A DNA stretch of 64,000 bases from Gymnorhina tibicen (Eukaryota > Chordata > Aves > Passeriformes > Artamidae), in contig VXAZ01008026.1 in assembly GCA_013399875.1 (NCBI GenBank), positions 124,001 to 188,000 of the forward strand, written 5' to 3'. Positions within the stretch are counted from its first letter, which is position 1; every line of letters begins with the position of its first letter. The notes beneath the pieces are model-generated. The model saw only the letters and a list, made by a program, of their open reading frames with translations, was not told where the DNA came from and did no database searches. A program made the translations under genes and the position numbers. Of the stretch, positions 51,101-60,400 are shown piece by piece.

Positions 51101-53055
51101 ATCTACATCAAACCAAAAGCCTTTCTACTCTAAAATTCAGCAGAAATGAAGCATGTTTCTTCAAAAACAAAGGAGAAATGATGGTTATGTCTGTGTAATT
51201 TTTACAAATACAAACCTTCCAGCTGGCAGTGCAATGCCAATCTCCATTTTCACTTTTGTCCCAGACCTGTTGAGAAATCAAAATACAATCATACAATTTG
51301 TAAAAAAGCTTACTGACTAGTACTTTAAATTCACATATATTCATATATATATATATATAAAAAATAAATTAAAAACATACACCCCACTAAACACTTTCAT
51401 CCAGGACACTGTACCTGGTTCAGTACAAAACTGCACTTCACTCAACCTTGAAAATATCCCTATTACAAGTAGGGAGAAGAGCAAAATCCACTATTGTATC
51501 ACTTCTATCTCTTTTTAAACAGTAAATTACATAGACAAGAAATTATTACAGTTCCCAATACTTCATTCACTTTGTTCCAAGAGTACACTATTCTGTTTCA
51601 TTCTAGAGGACCCAGCACCCCCACATGCTCAGCTCTGGTTGCAAAACCCTAATGCAGCTCCCAACACTCATCCCAAAAGCAGAGCAGGACAGCAAAATAG
51701 ACATCAGGGTACTGGGGGAACAGATCTTGTTTCTCTTTATGAGATTTCTGCCTTGATTTTTAACCATATGCAAGTCACTGAACCTTCTCCTCTCTTGATT
51801 TCCCATACATCTTCATATTTATGACTTTTTAACTGACAAGTTAATGTAGAAAGTCATGAACATAACCAAACGAAAGACACCGCCTGACATCCACTCCTAT
51901 TTGTCACTCATTCACTTCAAAGCTTTACTGAGTCACCTCACTTCTGCCACTCTGGACCTCTAGTACAACCTGCGTCATGCTGTCCCTCTGGTTGGAGGAA
52001 AACTTCTGGACAATCTCATAAAGGATTCAGTTATGACTGGAAAGTAACATTACACTGCTAAAGAACATAGTTTCTGCATTCAACCTTCCTCCTGGTATCT
52101 TTTTTAAGAACTGCAAACTCTAGGTAGTCAGTCCAAAGCAAAGTTCCCCATGGCTTTGGCTTACTTTTCGGGGTGACTGTTTTATTGTGGTTATTTGCTC
52201 TTTAGTCTGTGGGCAAGGAGAAGGGGCTGCTCTCCCTTGTCCTTAAGCCTAATCTACATATGACACAGCTTTCTACAAAAAAAACGACCTTCTGAACCAT
52301 TTATCTGGACTTAATAAAACACATGACTGCTCTCTGCAAATTATATTTATTGAATCTATCCATGTGACTCCTGAACTTTGCCCATCCTCTCACTATGCAC
52401 AAGAAAGGGGAAAAGCAATCAAGTTTTCGTTTAGGTAAATATAAAATGCTACTTTACTTCCTCTAAAATAATGTAAAACTTAAGGCTTCTAGTATTTGAC
52501 ACTTTCCCTAACCTGCCAGGGTACACACGGAACACGGCTTTTTGCTTACTGGCACTTCAACAGCAGCTTTTCCCATAATAAATACAGATTTGCGGCACTA
52601 CATTAGGAAACAGTAGTTTCCTTCGAAAATATTCTACAATAAACACAGATTTTCAGCTGAATAAACAAAACAAGCTGCAGGCAGCGCGGTCGGTAATGTT
52701 TTCCCTGCTGCAGCAATGGGTGGGAAGCGGAGTTCCCGTGTTTACACGCGTTCGCGCACACACAAACACAGCGCGCACTATGTGCGAAAGCCTCCCGCCC
52801 CCACGTCCCGCCACCGCACCGGGACCTCCCGCGGAACGAGCCCGAGGCTGCGCCCCGGCCCGGCCCGACCCGCAGCCCGGTAGGCCGCGCACGGCCGGTG
52901 CCGCGACACTCGCCCAGTACCAGGCCCGGCGGCTCCCCGCTCACCTTGACGCTCTGGTCGCTGGAGCAGGTGGCCATGCGGCGCCCGTGGAAGTCAAAGG
53001 ACACATCGTGGATGAGGTCGCGGTGATCCGCGGCGATGCTGCGCGCTACGAACAT
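41972..53055 (-). CDS. SEH1L: SEH1L gene, complete coding region: nucleoporin SEH1 (WD40 protein)
   Basis: Nine coding exons on the minus strand total 1,260 bases including the stop, giving 419 residues. SEH1 is a WD40 beta-propeller subunit of the NUP107-160 Y-complex at nuclear pores and kinetochores. It also belongs to GATOR2, which activates mTORC1 in response to amino acids. The product is almost identical to human SEH1 through the propeller ([48 protein letters not shown]). The C-terminal tail ([16 protein letters not shown]...LPENEGV) is that of the long human isoform A (421 residues). The start at 53,055 is the only Met that gives the conserved N-terminus. All exon phases agree. The CpG-island promoter lies directly upstream, and CEP192 follows downstream in the same direction, as in human 18p11.21. 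Confidence 0.97.
42165..42300. repeat. A/CAAAA-rich low-complexity tract (U-rich in SEH1L transcript)
   Basis: The plus strand shows repeated caaaa/aaacc units. On the minus strand this is a long T-rich, (TTTTG)n-like tract leading into the acceptor of SEH1L exon 9. It may be a simple repeat from an old poly(A). It also forms an unusually long polypyrimidine-like run. Confidence 0.75.
45721..45871 (-). CDS. SEH1L: SEH1L coding exon 8
   Basis: Codes residues 307-357: [20 protein letters not shown], then a Ser/Asn-rich tail ending LNGSSAS. Borders are gtttgcag|CTAATT and AGCAG|gtaggt. Reading through the donor meets TAG one codon later, so retention of this intron would end the protein right after the propeller. 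Confidence 0.95.
46588..46745 (-). CDS. SEH1L: SEH1L coding exon 7
   Basis: Codes residues 254-307: [40 protein letters not shown] and [10 protein letters not shown], the last WD blade. Borders are tcaaacag|GAAAGA and GGAAGG|gtaagg. Confidence 0.97.
47033..47173 (-). CDS. SEH1L: SEH1L coding exon 6
   Basis: Codes residues 207-254: [20 protein letters not shown]...[20 protein letters not shown]. Borders are ctgtacag|GAAATA and CTAAG|gtgagc. It matches human apart from conservative changes. Confidence 0.96.
48229..48327 (-). CDS. SEH1L: SEH1L coding exon 5
   Basis: Codes residues 174-207: [20 protein letters not shown] then [12 protein letters not shown]. Human has SSPNAM where this reads NSPNIL. 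Borders are tttttag|CTCTCG and ACCAG|gtatgc. Confidence 0.95.
49002..49213 (-). CDS. SEH1L: SEH1L coding exon 4
   Basis: Codes residues 104-174: [40 protein letters not shown] and [14 protein letters not shown]. Borders are ctttgcag|GTCAAG and TTCAAG|gtatgt. Confidence 0.97.
49299..49673 (+). mobile_element. Solo LTR of an avian endogenous retrovirus (plus sense)
   Basis: An LTR-like unit with a TATA box (TATAAAA, 49,520-49,526), a polyadenylation signal AATAAA (49,605-49,610), a U5-like pyrimidine-rich end and a terminal ...ccccaggcatca. The left border (TGTGTAACTC near 49,299) is approximate, and no convincing target-site duplication was found. It lies in the SEH1L intron between exons 3 and 4, antisense to the gene. 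No viral coding sequence remains. Confidence 0.75.
50056..50202 (-). CDS. SEH1L: SEH1L coding exon 3
   Basis: Codes residues 55-103: [20 protein letters not shown]...[11 protein letters not shown]...RGQSHW, a full WD blade. Borders are tcttgcag|ACACAT and CACTGG|gtgaga. Phase 0 at both ends. Confidence 0.97.
51216..51266 (-). CDS. SEH1L: SEH1L coding exon 2 (51 nt)
   Basis: Codes residues 38-54 ([17 protein letters not shown]). Phase 0 at both ends. Acceptor ctcaacag|GTCTGG. The donor AAG|gtttgt is weaker than the others in the gene. Skipping would stay in frame but remove the outer strand of blade 1. Confidence 0.95.
51334..51359. repeat. (TA)n microsatellite
   Basis: A TA run about 70 bases upstream (in transcript sense) of SEH1L exon 2, just outside its acceptor region. 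Confidence 0.85.
52945..53055 (-). CDS. SEH1L: SEH1L coding exon 1
   Basis: Codes residues 1-37, [20 protein letters not shown] to SSDQSVK: the first half-blade of the propeller. The donor GTCAAG|gtgagc is strong. It differs from human, as I recall it, by Lys to Arg at position 12. GC-rich, within the CpG island. Confidence 0.96.
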
Positions 53056-53207
53056 CCCGCCGCGGCCGCCACGCGCGCGCACGCCTCACGCGGCGGGGCG
53101 GGGGGCGGGGTCGCTGCCGCGCGCGCAGCCGCCAGGAGCCCGCCGCGCTCGCGGGGGCTGCTCCGCGCGTGCGCGCTTCTTCCCACCGGCGGGGAAGGGC
53201 GAGGGGG
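53056..53207 (-). promoter_or_regulatory. SEH1L CpG-island promoter / 5' UTR
   Basis: The island spans about 52,690-53,440 and holds the start codon and first exon. Upstream of the ATG are a run of GC boxes (GGGGCGGGGGGCGGGG at 53,095-53,110, Sp1-like) and a CGCGTGCGCGC element near 53,167 resembling an NRF1 site. No TATA box is present. The transcription start cannot be placed, and the block is cut at 53,208 by an assembly gap. Confidence 0.6.
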
Positions 53208-53268
53208 NNNNNNNNNNNNNNNNNNNNNNNNNNNNNNNNNNNNNNNNNNNNNNNNNNNNNNNNNNNNN
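53208..53268. other. Assembly gap (61 N)
   Basis: Run of 61 N directly before the GGGCGA array. The preceding bases (ggggaagggcgaggggg) are already repeat-like, so the missing DNA is most likely more of the same array. Its true length is unknown. Confidence 0.98.
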
Positions 53269-53346
53269 AGGGCGAGGGCGAGGGCGAGGGCGAGGGCGAG
53301 GGCGAGGGCGAGGGCGAGGGCGAGGGCGAGGGCGAGGGCGAGGGCG
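53269..53346 (+). repeat. GGGCGA hexanucleotide tandem array
   Basis: About 13 almost perfect copies of the unit AGGGCG (78 bases), truncated on the left by the gap. On the plus strand it is a regular series of GGG runs spaced by three bases, a pattern able to fold into G-quadruplexes. It lies about 215 bases upstream of the SEH1L ATG. All frames stay open across it (Arg-Ala, Gly-Glu, Gly-Arg dipeptides), but this is a property of the repeat and not a gene. Confidence 0.95.
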
Positions 53347-53430
53347 GAGCAGGTAGAGTCGGCGGTTGGGACGGTGAGTCCCTCCGTTCCCCGCCGCCGC
53401 GTCCGACTGCGACACGTACCCTCCCTTAGC

Positions 53431-53685
53431 GACAGGATGAGAGGACGTAACCTTAAGCTGCACCAGGGGAGGTTTAGGTTGCACATTAGGAAGAATTTCT
53501 TCTCAGGAGAGGTGATTAGATATTGAAATGGGCTGCCCAGAGGGATGGTGGGGTCACCGTCCCGGGAGGTGTTCAAGGAAGGACTGGCACTTGGTGCCGT
53601 GGTCTGGTTGACATGGTGGTGCTCCGTCACAGTTTGGACTCGAAGATCTCGGAGGTCTTTTCCAACCTAACTGGTTCTCGGATGC
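53431..53685 (+). mobile_element. CR1 LINE 3'-end
   Basis: gacaggatgagaggacgtaa, gcacattaggaagaatttct, tgggctgcccagagggatgg, ggtcttttccaacctaactg: the last 250 bases of a CR1. It is inserted at the outer edge of the SEH1L CpG island, directed away from the gene. Confidence 0.92.
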
Positions 53686-54029
53686 TGCGTGGTTGCCAGC
53701 CCGGGGCGTACGGGCCGCTCCACGCTCGGGCTGTGCCCACAGCACCGTGCGTGCGGCGCCCTCGGAGCGCGCCGAAATCGCATTCCATGGCGGATCTGAA
53801 AAGCTGCGGAGCTCGCTGTGATAATGCAGATCAGTAAATAAACACCCAACGCGGCGCTGTGTGATGTACTGCATTTGCTTCGTTAGTGATTTACTGTATT
53901 AATGAGCGCTGCCAGACGAGCCTTGTGGTGCGAAAAAATGTGAGATCTGCTTCTGTGTCGGGGAAAGGTCGGGGAGGATGAAATGCGTGACCGACAATGC
54001 AGGCAGGGGAGGAATCCGCGGACAGGTTG
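53686..54029. other. GC-rich spacer between two CR1 tails
   Basis: CpG-rich from 53,686 to about 53,800. It holds a small plus-strand frame MADLKSCGARCDNADQ (start at 53,788) with ATGG context, ending at a TAA and followed at once by AATAAA. There is no homology I know and no conserved splice context, so it is not called a gene. Confidence 0.5.
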
Positions 54030-54440
54030 GACACTCCTGTGAGGAAGGGCTGAGAGAACTGGAATTGTTCAGCCTGGAAAAGAGATGGCTTAGGGGTGAC
54101 CTAATTGTGGCCTTCTAGTACCTGAAGGGAGCCTACAAGAAAGATGGATAGACGCTTTTTACAAGGGCGTGTAGTGACAGAACAAGGGGGAATGGATTCA
54201 AACTGAGACTAGGTTTAGATTAGATGTTAGGAATAAGTTATTTTCTATCAGGGTGGTGAGGCACTGAAACAGGTTTCCCGGGGAAGCTGTAGATTCCCCA
54301 TGCCTGGAAGTGTTCAAGACCAGGCTGGATGGGGCTTTGAGCAACTGGGTCTAGGAAAGATGTCCCTGTCCGTGGCAGGGGGGTTGGAACTAGATTGTCT
54401 TTAAGGTCCTTTCCAACCCAGGCTATCCAATGATTCTAAG
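54030..54440 (+). mobile_element. CR1 LINE 3'-end
   Basis: ctgagagaactggaattgtt, cagcctggaaaagagatggc, cctgaagggagcctacaaga, ggtcctttccaacccaggct, ending in the tail-like tgattctaag. About 410 bases, same orientation as the copy at 53.4 kb and longer, so it is a separate insertion and not a duplicate. Confidence 0.92.
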
Positions 54441-57400
54441 TGAGACAAGGTGGGTGTTGGGTAAGATCCAGACTGTGAAGTAGAAGCAGAACAGAGCCTG
54501 GCATGTGGTAGAAAACACATCACAATAGACTGAGCTCTGGGCGGGAGCTATAGACCAGCGATGACTGGTCTGTAGTCAGAGGGCTGTGCAACATAAATTA
54601 ACCACAGCAGCTGGAGACTCTTGAGGGTTCAACACCCTCACCCCTGACCTACCACCTTCCAGGGAGCTCCTCACTAGAACACTAGAACAAGCACTTTCTT
54701 TCAGTTTGTATTCTGCAGTATCAGCTCGGATCATGCAGCTCGCAGTGCCAATATTTTTTCAATACCATTCATTTCTCGTGTCACTGAGAACAAGACCATT
54801 ACAGCATCTTGTTTTTAAGGAATGTTTCATCTGTAAGCTGTGTTATTTACTAACTATTCTGAAGATAACTACAATAGCTGATAAGTATTAACGAAGAGAA
54901 AATTCATGCACTGCATTCCAAATAGCAATAATGCAGTCAGTAGATTTAAGAGAAAAAAAATCACAATAACATTATGATCATGGTAATAAACACCGAAAGC
55001 AAATACACTTGTACTTAACTGGTTTATATTTCAGGTCCAAAACAGTACTGAAGTCATCAGAACACCTTCAGTGCCTTATAGCTATGATCCAGTTTTCCAG
55101 TCATATATTAAGCGAAAAGGGAAAAGGATGAAGGTCCCTGAAACCAGATATATTCAAATTCTCTGGATTCAAGTCAGATTCAGACCTTTTCTAGAAGATT
55201 TTTGGTATCTGCAGCTTTAACAGTAAAATTGGTTTTAACATTTTTGAAAAGACTTTTGCTTCTCACCACCTCATTTAAAATTTTCGTGTTCATGGCAATG
55301 AGGAGTCAAATTCTGTTCACTCGGTGAATAGAATTTGTTCAGAGATGTCCAAATTCTTCACAGAATTATAAAAAAACTGTTAACTGCTTGTGAAATAAAC
55401 CTGATAGTTTGACATTTAATGCGTTTATTTTTGCAAACTGCAAACTACATTCAATAGGGACTGATGGAGGTGCTGTTACCACATGCCAGAGGGATCCCTT
55501 CACTCTTTCTGAATGCATAATATGCAAGTAGTTAGCACCATAATGCATGTGTTTCATTGGTAGGCCTTATGTTAAGAGTAGATATGATGGTACCCAAATG
55601 TGATAACGAATTACAATAGATTAAAAATATCAGATTATGATAAATTACAACAAACTTGGACTTGAAGGGACACCATGGCTTTAAAATGCTAGGATTTGGT
55701 TATTTTAGTGATACTGGGTAAGGAAAAGTTAACATGTTGAAAAATATTTTTTCCCAAGTACAGCAAGTAGGATTAAAAATGTTTTCAATTACAGAGGATT
55801 GAAAATGCGGAAGAATTTAGAAGAAAAATCACCAGCTGGTTTTACATTCTTGTCCAAGTTGGCCAATGATAGTTTTAAAATTATATTTTTAAATACTACA
55901 GAGCTAAATCTCAATGGAGAACAACAGCTGGAGGTGAAAAGAGGAATTTGCAAGAAAATTGTCAAGAAAATTTAGATATCTAAACTTTACCTTGTTTATA
56001 TTAGTGGAAAAACTAAGTTGGCATTTGTAAATAAGAGAAAACTTGCAAAGTGTTTTAAAAAATGAGGAGCTAATGAAAGGAAGAGGTTAACATTTTCTCA
56101 TTTCTGAACACGAACTGGTATTGCACAATTCTTCTCCTAAAGGGAACCTCACTCTGGGCTCTAGGGCTATAGTACAAGTACTCTTTTTTTCCACCTGCAA
56201 TCACATGCAATCACTTTGGAAGTTGAAATTTCCCTATTTTCTAAATAATAGCTACAATTTAAGTAATACAATAGGAAAAGCAAGCAAATGTTTGTAATTT
56301 TTTGTGATTGTTCCTGTGCTGTAATTAGAGTGGTAGTAAGTTTTTCATGCTATTCTCATATGTAAGAAAAACAAACAAGAAAAAGGCAAAAAAAAACCCC
56401 AACAAGTAATAGTAATGCACGTATTTAGATTGCTAAGGAGGAAGATTTTTTTTTAATGTTTCAGCGTAATTAGAGACATGTGTACTTTGAAACTTCAGTT
56501 ATTGCTTCATTCAAACAGCTGGAGAGACAGTGCCTAATAAAACCATTAAAGCTGATTTGTAAGTTCTTTAGTTTGTGGCAGTGTATCTGAACGGTCGATT
56601 TTTTTAGCTATTTTGGGGAAATATCTTTTACTGTAAACCACTGGCTATGTTTATAAAAAATTGCATTTTTTTTTCAGAGCAATTGTTTCCAGTGATTCAG
56701 CTGTCAAAACCCAATTCTTTTGCAATTTTAGTAATGTAATGATTTTGTTGAGACTTGAGTATGTTACAACCAGCTAATTAATATTTTTCACCTGCTGAAA
56801 TCAGTCAGTAATATCGGTATAGTTGGAGCAGGGCAAAATTGTCAGATTCACAAATAATTGGCATCAATCATTTTCATTTGAACAATATATAAATATGTAA
56901 ATGTAACACCAATGCGTATTTTGGCCTAAAATGTTGGTTCTCTCTGACAAGAAACAAAAATTGTACACTTCAAGTCAAGATTAGGCTTTATTTCTAACAT
57001 TTTAGTTTGGTCAGTAAGCAAAAAAAGAAAAAACCCAAACAACTGTAATTTTTTTTTAATACATGTACACATACACAATTATTTGTCCATTTTTAAATAC
57101 AGCAAGCCCCTGACCTCATTCCCTAGATTCAAAGCAAGTTATGTCAGTTTAGATTTATTTAGAAACTGGGTCCAAAATCTTCAATTAATTAAAAAAATCC
57201 AGGAAATATGGGTGATTGTCATCCCAGAATCTTAGTTTACTGTGGTGTCTGGTTTGAGTCAGTACCCAGGAATGAGATAAATACATTTACCTCATGTAGA
57301 CAATTGTATCAGGTGTTTTTTGTTAGTAGAAAGACTGACACAGAATGAAGTTTCAATAGAGGAAACACTTCATAGTGAAACATCAGAATTAGCAAAGGGA

Positions 57401-60400
57401 TGAGAGGACAAGGTACAGCCTTTGTTAAGGCAAGTAGTCATTAAATAGACAGCCAATTAGGATGGAAGGCATCCAGTCTAATGAAGAGGCATTCTCATTT
57501 TCTGGGAAATGAAACAACACTTGTTCAAATTCTTCTAAATGGCCAGAGTATCTCTTGCATTAAGACAAAATTTGTTGAGTAAGAGCGTATCTCTCTGGAC
57601 CTCTTCAGGAAGATTTCAAATGTTACCCAAAAATTGGCTATAAAAGCCAACACGCTATGTCAAAAGAGGGATTTTCCAATGATGTAACATGAACGCAAGA
57701 TATCTTGGACCACAGAAGTCTTGACATCTAGTGTGGTAAATCAGATGGAAATAATATGAATAGTATGTGAGTGCTTTTCTTTTACTTCCTCACCTAGGTC
57801 TAATATAAACCTTTATTATGAATAAATACTTCAATTTATTTTTATCTTAATCTAGGTGAAATTAATAACAAATTCAAGACTACTGCCTAGTGAGACATTC
57901 CCCTTTGAATGGTGTAACAAATCCAGAGAGCGAGGCACTGAGTGCCGAAAAGTGCAGCAGCTCCCTGCTGCAATTCCAGAGTATCCAGAGGATTGTAAAG
58001 TTGGTTCACAATGGGCCAATCCCCACTGCACAGCAGTGGCTGGCAGCCACCATGGCCAGGTCAGGGGGCCACAAGCATCTGCTGCTGATGGTAACCAGAA
58101 CACTCTGTGCCACATAGCAAGATAACGGGAAGCATGCTGGAACTCACGGAAACCACAGGAAGTTTGCAGTTTCCAGTTAACTGAGCTGTGAATTAGGATT
58201 CGACTACTAGCTAACCTTGGAGACTTCCTCTTACAGATGAATAGTAAGGAAAAACATTCTGTTTGTGGTGATGGTGTGCATGAGGTGGAAAAGACAGTTG
58301 TATTTTAACATTACTATTTGCATAACGATGTGCAGAGGAAGATCACACAGAACTGTGACAATCCTGATACATGTTTTTTAACATTTTGATTCAGTATTAT
58401 ATCTTGATTAAATTAAATTGAACCACAGCATAGAAGAAGAAGTAAAAGCATCTATAATAAGATTAGTTTTTCACTTTCGACACAGTAGACCAGTTTTGTT
58501 CTCAAATCAACTGTATAAAACCGCATAATTTAATTTATTTCTTCTGGAAGTCCAGTCAGTGTAAGTGTATTGGCATTGGTAGAGATGTACTCATTCAAAA
58601 TTACTATAACTGGAATTGCTTTGAATTTAAAGAAATTACAGTTAGTACTTTCCTTTTCTCCCTTTTGACTATCTTGTTCAAGTAAAAGATGCTTTTGCCT
58701 GTAGAGAGAGATTTTACAAAATGCAAAGGCCTACCAAACAGAAAGTGAATAAATAACTGTACTCATTAAGGATGTTTGTATCAGCATGGGATAGTGGGTG
58801 AGGAAGCCTGCTTAAAATGGCTACCACTGTTACATGCTTCAGTCATGTCTGCACTAGAAGCTGGTCTGTTACAGACAATCATGGATTATAGTGCCAACAG
58901 CAAACAGCTTCAGCAGTGTTAAAGGTTCCATTCCTGACAACCTTTTAAAAATACTATTTTTGGCATGGAAGACCTGCCTGACCCTGTGAAACCCAGACAG
59001 TTTTCTGTACCATGTTTTCCTTAACTTAAAAACTGAATTCACAACAATTCATAATATTTCACAGGGAGTAAAATTATATCTATTATTATATATCCTGGAT
59101 TAAGGCGCTGTAGAAATACTAAGTGGTATTATTGAGCAATTAGATTCAGGAGAAAAAAAATTCTGGTAAACCCAGTCATTTAGGAGGTTGCTTGGATTTG
59201 AGAATCCGAGGCTTAAAAACTTGGAAAGAGTTTGAAAATGTTAGCAAGTGGTCTTGTATGTGTAACACACAATCATGGAAACTGGAAATCTAAAGGTGGA
59301 TTTTTCAGAGGAAAGCACGCGTAATCACAGCAGTGTGTGAAAGATGTGGGATGAATTCGTGTTCAGGAAAAAGAATACCAGCAATTACTGTTACGAAGAG
59401 TAAGACGAATTAAGAGGATCATTCACCAGGCATGACTGGCCAATCACGGCAAGAAATTATTAGCAAAATGTTATTTTGTGGGAAAAAATTAGGGTAAAGC
59501 CCCAAGCCTTGATGTGAGTAACTTGAGAGTAAAACAGGCCCTTAAAGGAGAACAGTGAACCTTTATGTGTCACTCTGGTTTGTTGCTGCTGCAGAGTTCC
59601 ACTTACAACCTGTTATCATTTATGTTGCTAGGAACTCAATAGAATGTCCCAAACTGGATTTAAAACTTACTGTTTTATCTATCTAAAAAAAAAATAAAAA
59701 GGACTATTAGAAAGATGCAAGGAAAAAAATAAGCTCCATCTCTGTAAAATTATGTTTTACCACATAATTTAAGAAAGACTACAGAAAGACAAAGTAGACA
59801 AAATAATAATTATTAGAAATGACAGTTGAGCAAAACAGTTACCCAGTCATGATCAAGTATAGGTGTGGCAGCACATCAAGTTAAGGAGAAACAGAAGTGA
59901 TGTTTTATATAAGTAAGTGGCTTATGGATGGGAAACTATTCTGAGTCATATGAATGTGCAAAGAAATGTAAGGGAAAATTGGAATGACAAGTTGACAAGC
60001 AACATAACTGACAGCTAGGAAGGGAATACTGATGGCTTCATAACAGATGAATATGAAGGTTGATCTCAGATGGTATAATTACATCAGAGCTATCTTTAAA
60101 CTAGTGATCTTAAGTTGGGAAATAGAAACAGCTTGTAGGAGAAAAAGTAGAAAATAGCTGGCCCTGAGAGTTTTCACAGTAAGAACAGACAGAAAAGTCT
60201 AAACTTAGAAGCGGTGGCTTTCCTCTGTCTGCTTTGGAGTGTGGAAAGAAACATCAGAAAACTAGAAGACAGGGTACAAATGCTGACAAAGTTACCAGTT
60301 AAATCACTTTTGCAGGCTACAATTATGATAGAATATCAAATGCATTATTATAGCTGTTCCTTACAGAACAGTTGTGTATGCTTTTTTATAAGCTAAGGAA

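Noticed and set aside
52696..53630. Frames of up to 276 codons running through the GGGCGA array and the N gap
   Set aside because: They are dipeptide repeats from the hexanucleotide array plus unknown residues over the gap, and they continue into a CR1 element. Only the first 37 codons of SEH1L are real here.
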